Of a stretch of DNA of 21,390 bases, positions 15,798 to 21,390 are shown one piece after another. The notes below the pieces were generated by a model. It saw only the letters and a program-made list of their open reading frames with translations. It did not search any database and was not told where the DNA came from. Origin of the DNA: JAQICJ01 sp041686345 (GTDB taxonomy: Bacteria; Myxococcota_A; Polyangia; HGW-17); the NCBI GenBank assembly GCA_041686345.1, contig JAWLEA010000051.1, positions 1 through 21,390 on the forward strand, read 5' to 3'. The position numbers and the translations under genes are program-made. Position 1 is the first letter of the stretch. Each line of letters opens with the position of its first letter.

Positions 15798-17893
15798 TGT
15801 ATATTCCTCCTTCTGGTCAGAAAAAGAACTGCAAAGATAAAAGCCAGAGCCAAAAGGGATATGATCCAAATAAAATGCTGAATATAACTTTTCTTTTCCG
15901 GAGACAAATCATCAAGAGGTCTGGGCATTCCCTTGGAGGAAGTGACAAAATCTTCCTGGCTGGATTGCACCCATTCCAGGGAGTTTCTCAAAAATTTCAA
16001 GGAAAGACTGTATTTATTCTCAAGTATTTTCATGCCGATCTCTGAAATAAAGTCGGAATCAGCCACTAACAGAACTCTGGTCTCTGGGGAAAATTCTTTT
16101 TTTGCTCCAGCATCGTATTTGTTTTGTTTTGATTTTTTTTCAGACTTTTCTTCTGATTTATCTCCTGATTTATCACCATTCTTTGTTTCTGTTTTATCTT
16201 TTTCCAGTGGAGATTTTTTTCCTTTATAAAAACTGGTAAATTTTCCTTCAAGAGATACTGCAACCAGATGCGATCTGGAGTCAGGTGGTTCGGATTCTTG
16301 AGCAGCCGGATTGGGAGTCAGATCAACTCCACTTTCAGGATCTATCTTTTTCAACCACGATTCTGAGGAACTTTTCAAAACCGGCCTGATCTTAATGTTT
16401 TTGTCTTTTTCGTTGTTAATCTCAAAAGCACCTGCCCACAAAGTTGAAACAACCGGAATATTTGCAACTATCGGATGTTTCAGCCCAGAGTCATATTTAA
16501 TAAAATAATTGTAAGGAACATCATCTACCACAACCAGTCCCGACTGAATTTCTCTGGGCATAGGATAGGGAAAATTATTTTTATCCGCCAAAATCTGTTG
16601 CTTATAATTGACACCCCAATTGGCCAATAATTCTTCCAGACCTGATTTTACAGCATTCAATTTGAGTTTTGACTGTCTTAAAGCCTGCATGTCCAATTTG
16701 CCGGGATCCAGTAAAATAACAACTGAACCGCCAAGCATTATGTACTGATCAAGAGCATAAATTGCCTTTTCAGACATTTCCTCGGGACGAGCCAAGAGAA
16801 GAACATCAGTATTCAAGGGTGGATTTCCACTCTCCAGATCAACTTCTTCAATTTCAAAATCTTCCTGCAGAAGTTGTTTGAGAACAGCAAACTGACTCGG
16901 AGGTCGACGACGCATCTGCTTTGCCATCATTGGATTTACATCAGCCGGTGGAATTACCAACCCCAGCCTTTTGGTAAATCCGGGCAAAATTCTTTTCAAG
17001 GAAGATTCAACTCTCTCGGAAATATCACTGGTCGACACTTCAGCAGCCTGCATAAAAAGAGGAAATTCAATTGTTTTGCCGCCATAATTTACTTCAACCA
17101 TGAAAATCTTTTCCTGATTTTCAGCTTTAACCTTTTTATATTCAATGTTTTTGAACCTTTTTTGCAGGCTTTTAATCTTGTTCTCCAGTTTTTCCGTACT
17201 GGACTGAATTTCTTTTAATTTTTCAGGAGAAATATTCTGTTTGTATTCCTCGGGCAACTTATTGAAGATTATTTTTACCGGAGAACTAATATTAGCCAAT
17301 ACCGAATCAAGAGTGGTAAAAGATGTAGTTACCTTCTTGATTCCCCGGGTCAGAAGCAATTCCATATTTTTCAATTTTACATCTACTTCGCCACCCTCAT
17401 CCTGAACATCTATCAAATTATCAATTCCATACTTCAGAGTCTGATCTCCATATTTGATGATGATGTTGAAATAAATGGATTTGACTTCCTGCTTATATTT
17501 TGAAGAAAGAGGCATGGGCATGGGTTTTATCCCATAATTTTCGAAAATACTTTTAACTTCACGATCACTTTCCGGATCCTCAAGCTCAATAACTATCCTG
17601 CCGCCTGACTCTGCAACATAATCACCCAGCATATCCCGGATTTTTGGAATGAGGGGCTTGAGCAATTTATGGGTATTCTTGGAAAAAACCCCAACGATTT
17701 CCACTCTGTCCGGTAAATTACGTAAAACTTTTCTGGTATGACCGGAAAGTGAATGTTCATTATACTCGGTCAAATCTACTCTGGCTCCATGCCAATCACG
17801 AATTAAAAAATTAAACGCGAAAAGATTTAAACCCAGCAAAGCTATGGTTAACCAAATATTTAACTTGTCTTTAATTTTATTTTTTATAGCCAT
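15794..17893 (-). CDS. gldG: GldG-like ABC auxiliary protein (ABC_transp_aux)
   Basis: 699 residues with a membrane helix at each end (residues ~14-31 and ~670-692) and a large extracytoplasmic region between, the layout of GldG/ABC_transp_aux proteins. The N-terminal part shows the family pattern: RVDLTEYNEHSLSGHTRKVL, then EIVGVFSKNT, DPESDREVKS and IINLIDV-like segments around GIDNLIDVQDEGG. Residues ~560-598 form a Lys/Ser/Glu-rich low-complexity insert (EKDKTETKNGDKSGDK and onward) not expected in the family. The C-terminus ends LTRRRNIQ on the cytoplasmic side. The start overlaps the permease gene by 10 bp. In gliding Bacteroidetes GldA-GldF-GldG is required for motility; elsewhere such clusters have unassigned envelope roles, so the symbol denotes family only. 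Confidence 0.85.
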   Translation of the reverse strand: MAIKNKIKDKLNIWLTIALLGLNLFAFNFLIRDWHGARVDLTEYNEHSLSGHTRKVLRNLPDRVEIVGVFSKNTHKLLKPLIPKIRDMLGDYVAESGGRIVIELEDPESDREVKSIFENYGIKPMPMPLSSKYKQEVKSIYFNIIIKYGDQTLKYGIDNLIDVQDEGGEVDVKLKNMELLLTRGIKKVTTSFTTLDSVLANISSPVKIIFNKLPEEYKQNISPEKLKEIQSSTEKLENKIKSLQKRFKNIEYKKVKAENQEKIFMVEVNYGGKTIEFPLFMQAAEVSTSDISERVESSLKRILPGFTKRLGLVIPPADVNPMMAKQMRRRPPSQFAVLKQLLQEDFEIEEVDLESGNPPLNTDVLLLARPEEMSEKAIYALDQYIMLGGSVVILLDPGKLDMQALRQSKLKLNAVKSGLEELLANWGVNYKQQILADKNNFPYPMPREIQSGLVVVDDVPYNYFIKYDSGLKHPIVANIPVVSTLWAGAFEINNEKDKNIKIRPVLKSSSESWLKKIDPESGVDLTPNPAAQESEPPDSRSHLVAVSLEGKFTSFYKGKKSPLEKDKTETKNGDKSGDKSEEKSEKKSKQNKYDAGAKKEFSPETRVLLVADSDFISEIGMKILENKYSLSLKFLRNSLEWVQSSQEDFVTSSKGMPRPLDDLSPEKKSYIQHFIWIISLLALAFIFAVLFLTRRRNIQ

Positions 17894-18930
17894 TTTCTGT
17901 GCCTCAATACTGAAACATTAATGGTTACAAAGAAAGCTGTAATACTCAGGTAATATACAAGATCCCTGATATCCAGCACTCCTCTGGCGATACTTTTAAA
18001 TCTCGAGCCCAAACCAATTTTATTTAAAAAATTATACAATTCCGGATTTGACAGATTCTCGGTAAAAAATGGTTCTCCGGCGAAATAAAGCACTCCTGCC
18101 AGAAAAATTGTCAAAAATGCTGCTTCTATCTGAGTTTTGGTAATTGAAGAAATGAACAGACCGATGGAAATATAAGCTCCTCCTAACAGGAAAGCAGCAA
18201 TATAACCTCCAAACACAGGACCCCAATCAAGATTTCCGTAGATATCGGCCATAATGGGATAAGGAAGAGTAAAGAGCAAAGCAGTACTCAAAAGAGTCAG
18301 ACAAGCTGCCATCTTGCCTAAACTGAGTGCCGTAAGGGAAATGGGCAGACTGAAAAGGTGGCTTTGAGTTGCTGAAGCTCTTTCTTCGGCCCACATTTTC
18401 ATGGTTATCAAAGGGGTGAGCAATAGAAAAACAAGGGGCAGATTGCTGAATAAAACTCTGACATCAGCCTCATTGCGTAACCAGAAACGTTCAAAGAACA
18501 ACCAGGAAACCAGCAGGATAAAACCACCGAGGATTATGTAGGCGATGGGAGAATAGAAAAAAGTTCGAGTTTCTTTTCTCCAGATATTTACAAAGCCGTT
18601 CATAAAATCACCAAAGGAAAAAGATTCATCTTCTGCAAATTTCGGTTCAGATAGAGTATCTTCTTCCGCATTTTCCCCGGAGGAAGCTTTTTCAGAAACT
18701 TCTGATTCTTCAGAAGAATTTTCAATATCATCAGAATCTTTCCCATTGGAACTTTCTCTGGTTTTACTTTTATCTTTACTGTCGGCAGTTTCTTGTTTTT
18801 TTTCTTCGTCTTTACCACCGGTGCTCTTTTTGGTTTCTTCTTTATCTTTACCGGTAATATCAGTCTTATCATTGACATCTTTGGCTTCAGATTTTTTCTT
18901 ATCAGTTTTGGAGTTGTCTTTTTTGGTCAT
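17884..18930 (-). CDS. gldF: ABC-2 type permease (GldF-like) with charged N-terminal extension
   Basis: 348 residues. AAAGGAGGAG lies in the last codons of the ATPase gene, ten bases before the ATG. Residues ~105-348 are a typical six-helix ABC-2/GldF permease: FVNIWRKETRTFFYSPIAYI, then LTPLITMKMWAEERASATQ, ending SVLRHRKWL. Residues 1-102 are almost wholly Lys, Asp, Glu and Ser, first mixed K/D/E (KDEEKKQETADSKDK) and then strongly acidic (DDIENSSEESEVSE). They have no hydrophobic content and should form a disordered cytoplasmic tail; GldF permeases normally lack this. It pairs with the ATPase encoded 6 bp upstream. Substrate unknown. Confidence 0.88.
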   Translation of the reverse strand: MTKKDNSKTDKKKSEAKDVNDKTDITGKDKEETKKSTGGKDEEKKQETADSKDKSKTRESSNGKDSDDIENSSEESEVSEKASSGENAEEDTLSEPKFAEDESFSFGDFMNGFVNIWRKETRTFFYSPIAYIILGGFILLVSWLFFERFWLRNEADVRVLFSNLPLVFLLLTPLITMKMWAEERASATQSHLFSLPISLTALSLGKMAACLTLLSTALLFTLPYPIMADIYGNLDWGPVFGGYIAAFLLGGAYISIGLFISSITKTQIEAAFLTIFLAGVLYFAGEPFFTENLSNPELYNFLNKIGLGSRFKSIARGVLDIRDLVYYLSITAFFVTINVSVLRHRKWL

Positions 18931-18936
18931 CAGAGC

Positions 18937-19887
18937 TTACTCCTCCTTTGCTTTATCTTCGGAAGTAAATGAGATAAACAGATCTTCAAAGGTAACACTC
19001 CCTTTGCTTAAATCATAAAGAACCCAATCCTTTTTCCGGCAAATTTTATAGATCTTCGCCTTCATCTCATCAAGATCAAGTTCCGCCGATTTTATTCTGA
19101 ATTCCAAACCCTGTTCTTTATTATTATCCCAACTTTGTTCAGAAATAATTTCAATATCCGTAAATTTGGAAATTTCCGCTCTTATTAGAGCCGGTGGACC
19201 GGCTAATCTTGCAACAACCGTGTCATGCTTGAGCAACTTTTCCACACTGCCATCAGCAACTATTTTGCCTCGGTCAATAATAAGCACTCGATTGCAAGTT
19301 GCCTCAACTTCCTGCAAAATATGGGAAGAAAGGATTATTGTGTGTTCCTTGCCATATTGTTTGATCAACTTGCGAATTTCAATAATCTGTCTTGGATCGA
19401 GACCAGTGTATGGTTCATCGAGAATAAGCACCTGGGGTTCATGAACAAGAGCCTGTGCCAAACCGACTCGTTGACGATATCCTTTACTGAGATGGGCAAT
19501 CGGACGATAAAGCATATCCTCAATTCCACATTCTGAAGCAATTTCTTTTATTTTTTCCTTCAGTTGCTTACCTTTGATAAAACGTGCTCTCCCCATAAAT
19601 TCAAGATATTCCCCGACCAGCATATCATCATATAAAGGGGCACTTTCTGCCAGATAGCCGATGTTTTTCTGAACTATCTTCTGATTCTTCATCACATCAT
19701 TACCCTTGATTTTAACTGTACCGCTGTGGGGGTAGGAATTACAGGTCAAAACATTCAAAGCAGTGGTCTTGCCGGCTCCGTTGGGCCCCAGAAATCCGAC
19801 TACTTCACCTTTGCCTATCTCAAAACTTATCTTGTCCAGAGCTTGAAATGAACCATAGAACTTGGAAACATTTTCAACACTTATCAC
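18937..19887 (-). CDS. gldA: ABC transporter ATP-binding protein (GldA-like)
   Basis: 316 residues from a GTG at 19887 with AAGGAG six bases upstream. All ATPase motifs are intact: Walker A GPNGAGKTT (34-42), signature LSKGYRQR (133-140), Walker B VLILDEP (153-159) and switch His189 (LSSHILQE). The Q-loop region reads GYLAESAPLYDDMLVGEYL, the form seen in GldA/NatA-like ABC-2 ATPases, with Glu where many ABC proteins have Gln. The C-terminal ~90 residues are the usual regulatory extension. First gene of the four-gene minus-strand operon; it powers the GldF-like permease. Confidence 0.92.
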   Translation of the reverse strand: MISVENVSKFYGSFQALDKISFEIGKGEVVGFLGPNGAGKTTALNVLTCNSYPHSGTVKIKGNDVMKNQKIVQKNIGYLAESAPLYDDMLVGEYLEFMGRARFIKGKQLKEKIKEIASECGIEDMLYRPIAHLSKGYRQRVGLAQALVHEPQVLILDEPYTGLDPRQIIEIRKLIKQYGKEHTIILSSHILQEVEATCNRVLIIDRGKIVADGSVEKLLKHDTVVARLAGPPALIRAEISKFTDIEIISEQSWDNNKEQGLEFRIKSAELDLDEMKAKIYKICRKKDWVLYDLSKGSVTFEDLFISFTSEDKAKEE

Positions 19888-19947
19888 TTGAGGCTCCTTA
19901 TCTTATTTTTAAATATTCTTCCAGACGGAAATAACAAAAAACCGTAG

Positions 19948-19976
19948 TTTTAATGAATCAACTATTCTGTAGTCAA
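19948..19976 (-). promoter_or_regulatory. Possible promoter of the GldA-like operon
   Basis: On the minus strand TTGACT (19976-19971) is followed after 17 bp by a poor -10, TTAAAA (19953-19948), about 60 bp before the GTG start. The rest of this 272-bp gap is AT-rich. It includes an odd-centred palindrome CAACC-T-GGTTG at 20068-20078 that could be a protein-binding site. I see no gene in the gap. Confidence 0.3.
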
Positions 19977-20159
19977 TGCATGCATCCGAAAGAAGTTAAA
20001 AAATTATCTTCAAAAAAGTTGGTTTAAATTGCAACAATAATTCAACCAAACAATTTACTTGAGTAACCAACCTGGTTGATTCGAAAATTATTCCATAAGA
20101 ATATTCAGGAGCAAAATATAAATACACTTATCGAATTATCAACCCCTTTTACCAACTTT

Positions 20160-20837
20160 TCACAATAAAGCTTCCAGAAGAAAGGGATTAGGCAGGATAA
20201 ATCTTCTCCCTCTGGCAATAATTAATTTTTCTTTTTTTAATTCCGAAATTGTTGCACTGACAGTTTCCCGGGTAGAACCGATAAATCTGGCCAACTCATG
20301 ATGAGGAATCGTAATGTTGATTAAAACTCCCTGCTTGGTTTTTGTACCGTAATTTTTGGATAAATCCAGTAAAAGAGCAGTTAGTCTGATTTTAACCTGA
20401 CGATATAAAAGAATTTCCAATCTGGAAGCCAATTTTTTTCGTTTATTTAATAAGATCTTTACCAATTGACAATACAACTCGGGATAAACTTTCAGCAATT
20501 CATGGAGTTTATCAAAAGAAACTGCCAGAATAATTGATTTCTTTTTAGCTTCCACCAGTTCCCAGCGTCCTTCTTGCTCTCCCAGAAAAGATTCTCCTCC
20601 AAAAAAATCGTTTTTTCCCAGATAATCGAGAATAAATCCTTTACCCGTTGAAGTAACTCTGGAAATCAGTAAAACACCTTCGAGCACAATATAGATCTCA
20701 CTGCTTTGATCTCCTGGAATATAAACAACTTCATTTCTTTTTGCCTTGATTATTTTTGCACTTTTTACAAATTCCCGACAAAATTCCTGGTTTGGGAAGA
20801 TTTTTTGGATGAGATTGAGTATTTTAGATTTCTTCAT
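20160..20837 (-). CDS. Crp/Fnr-family transcriptional regulator
   Basis: 225 residues from the ATG at 20837 (MKKSKILNLIQKIFPNQEF). A TTG at 20870 would overlap the upstream stop (TTGA) and add 11 residues; neither start has a strong ribosome site, so the choice is open. The N-terminal cyclic-nucleotide-binding-type barrel is clear (VVYIPGDQSSEIYIVLEGVL, then FFGGESFLGEQ). A long dimer helix follows, then the Crp-type winged helix with recognition helix HHELARFIGSTRETVSATIS. There is no FNR-like four-Cys cluster, so oxygen sensing by an Fe-S centre is unlikely; the ligand is unknown. It is encoded just after a small exported protein on the same strand and may form an operon with it. Targets cannot be inferred. 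Confidence 0.9.
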   Translation of the reverse strand: MKKSKILNLIQKIFPNQEFCREFVKSAKIIKAKRNEVVYIPGDQSSEIYIVLEGVLLISRVTSTGKGFILDYLGKNDFFGGESFLGEQEGRWELVEAKKKSIILAVSFDKLHELLKVYPELYCQLVKILLNKRKKLASRLEILLYRQVKIRLTALLLDLSKNYGTKTKQGVLINITIPHHELARFIGSTRETVSATISELKKEKLIIARGRRFILPNPFLLEALL

Positions 20838-20866
20838 TATTCTGCAAGTATGCTGTTGTATCCATA

Positions 20867-21286
20867 TCAATCATGGATACCTGTAATTCTCCAGTATCCT
20901 GTGTCTTGCTGCTTTTCCAGAAAAATGACTATTCCGCCCTTGCTTCTTCTGGCCAGCCCTACTATGGCGTTTTTAATATTCACAGAGCTTAATCTTGAAG
21001 GTAATTTCCCAAATTTTTCCAGACTTTCAACCCCAGAAAGGAAAAAGTACTGGGTGAAATCAAGTTCCGGCTTGTGATTTTTGATGATCTCTTTCATCTT
21101 TTTTTCGATCTTTTCGGAAGATTTCACCAACTCGCCATCAAAATTTACCTGATCAGAAGTAAGTAAAGTTGCTTTTTCCCAATCTTTATTGGAAAGAAGA
21201 TCAAAAAAATTCCGTCCTGTCATCTCACCAAGAACCTTATCCTGACCGGGATTAAGTGCTAAAAAAGCAAAAAGCAGATAAAACAT
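20867..21286 (-). CDS. Small predicted exported protein of unknown function
   Basis: 139 residues from the ATG at 21286, which has AAGGAG ten bases upstream; the adjacent TTG at 21289 is less likely. The N-terminus MFYLLFAFLALNPGQ looks like a short signal peptide. The remainder alternates helix-like (NFFDLLSNKDWEKATLL) and strand-like (GGIVIFLEKQ, YWRITGIHD) segments, reminiscent of small NTF2/cystatin-like secreted domains; this is a shape impression, not an assignment. I do not recognise the family. Its stop lies 29 bp before the preferred Crp/Fnr start, so the pair is probably cotranscribed. Confidence 0.65.
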   Translation of the reverse strand: MFYLLFAFLALNPGQDKVLGEMTGRNFFDLLSNKDWEKATLLTSDQVNFDGELVKSSEKIEKKMKEIIKNHKPELDFTQYFFLSGVESLEKFGKLPSRLSSVNIKNAIVGLARRSKGGIVIFLEKQQDTGYWRITGIHD

Positions 21287-21314
21287 CAACCAACACTCCT
21301 TGATTATCCTTGAT

Positions 21315-21390
21315 TAGTTTTTGTCCCAGAATGGAGGCTTTTGACTGTATGAGAAATTTGCTCAGATGCACGAAATAACTTTACAGATAT
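21315..21390 (-). repeat. Dispersed palindromic element, copy D (cut by window end)
   Basis: It starts with TAGTTTTTGTCCCAGAATGG, comparable to the right end of copies A and C, then TTGACTGTATGAGAAATTTG, CAGATGCACGAAATAAC and so on, aligning with the right arm of copy C in the same orientation. The TA at the end and the TCCCAGAA motif are kept; TTCCC is replaced by TTTTT. It lies 29 bp upstream of the small exported protein gene. Confidence 0.6.

Noticed and set aside
15798..15869. Upstream start for the DUF4340 gene (MDHIPFGSGF...)
   Set aside because: The AGGAGG just before 15797, the ATGA overlap and the immediate membrane segment all favour the internal ATG.

Overview
The window looks like a chromosomal stretch from a low-GC (roughly 40% by eye) Gram-negative bacterium of the old 'deltaproteobacterial' type, perhaps a relative of Myxococcota or Bdellovibrionota. 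This rests on FG-GAP/VCBS-like and DUF2341 surface proteins, a C-terminal tail resembling MYXO-CTERM sorting signals, cysteine-rich lipoproteins with 'CSNGxxDxDETDxDCGG' and 'DNDGDGKTDCAD' motifs, and a GldA/GldF/GldG-like ABC cluster with a DUF4340 partner. The placement is inference; no rRNA or other marker gene is present.

Layout. 1-4134: two large plus-strand exported proteins. The first is cut by the window edge (FG-GAP/CARDB-like). The second is an 878-residue DUF2341 / Ig-like protein with the sorting-like tail. 4136-6994: a flavin reductase-like gene on the minus strand faces a compact arsenic operon, arsR-acr3-arsC. 7084-9587: an LL-diaminopimelate-aminotransferase-like enzyme sits 2 bp upstream of a GlcD-type FAD dehydrogenase. 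9739-12816: two predicted lipoproteins, one with five cysteine-rich tandem repeats and one a bacterial serpin. 12838-14079: a membrane-anchored metallophosphoesterase on the minus strand. 14471-14641: a decapitated lipoprotein remnant. 14658-19887: a tightly packed minus-strand ABC operon (ATPase, permease, GldG-like auxiliary, DUF4340). 20160-21286: a Crp/Fnr-family regulator and a small exported protein of unknown function.

The least expected feature is a dispersed palindromic element of about 167 bp, found four times in intergenic DNA: 4836-5002, about 11008-11110, 14322-14475 and 21315 to the window end. It has near-matching inverted ends that begin and end in TA. Its internal hairpins have arms that change in compensating ways between copies. 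I see no transposase gene. It looks like a non-autonomous, MITE-like element. One copy sits between the flavin reductase promoter region and arsR, and another abuts the start-less lipoprotein remnant.
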